Below are positions 6,953 through 6,978 of a stretch of 6,978 nt of DNA, one piece after another. The number at the start of each line of letters is the position of its first letter. Within the stretch, counting starts at the first letter, position 1. Below the pieces are notes generated by a model. The model searched no databases. It was given only the letters and a program-made list of their open reading frames with translations, and was not told the DNA's origin. The stretch is from Acidobacteriota bacterium (GTDB lineage: Bacteria; Acidobacteriota; Terriglobia; Terriglobales; Acidobacteriaceae). The stretch covers positions 1-6,978 of the forward strand of contig JAJXXG010001218.1 in the NCBI GenBank assembly GCA_021781255.1, in the 5' to 3' direction. Position numbers and translations under genes: made by a program.

Positions 6953-6978
6953 GTAGCGGGAATGACCTTGCTGGGGAG

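Noticed and set aside
6902..6962. Possible CRISPR-like or iteron array at the right edge
   Set aside because: Only two copies of a 9-mer with a 3-base gap are present. That fits neither CRISPR spacing nor a replication-origin iteron set.

Overview
The window is GC-rich bacterial DNA. It centres on a compact three-gene operon for a tripartite RND efflux pump, followed by what looks like scarred mobile-element territory. The pump includes an outer-membrane factor with a lipoprotein-type signal, so the host is Gram-negative. The small membrane protein upstream and the style of the integrase fragment downstream remind me of soil Acidobacteriota (Terriglobia). That is recollection of family style, not a search result, and I hold it at about even odds.

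Layout, left to right. Positions 1-303 hold no convincing gene, only short broken reading frames. A small two-helix membrane protein of unknown function follows (304-621, +). After a gap of about 100 bases come three tightly packed genes on the + strand: a periplasmic adaptor (719-1783), a 1020-residue RND inner-membrane transporter (1783-4845) and a TolC/CzcC-like outer-membrane factor (4842-6185). Their stop and start codons overlap by 1 and 4 bases, so they are almost certainly one translationally coupled unit. About 45 bases past the operon the + strand carries the C-terminal stub of a tyrosine recombinase (6231-6386), with its LGH motif and catalytic-tyrosine region but nothing upstream. 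Converging from the right on the - strand is a DUF1643-family gene (6328-6873); its last codons run antisense through the integrase stub. The final 100 bases hold a short direct repeat and an open + frame that runs off the window.

How the parts fit: the adaptor bridges the proton-driven RND pump and the outer-membrane channel, so substrate is moved from the periplasm or inner membrane to the outside. The substrate cannot be fixed. The transporter has the Asp-Asp pair in TM4 typical of drug (HAE) pumps but lacks the TM10 lysine of AcrB-type pumps, while the outer-membrane factor has a CzcC-like look. No regulator is present in the window. The integrase stub and the DUF1643 gene suggest that the right-hand side is an island boundary or a site of past deletion. 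I see no clearly new multi-gene system. The most unusual points are the conserved-looking small membrane protein, the altered TM10 relay and the gene tail that overlaps the integrase relic.
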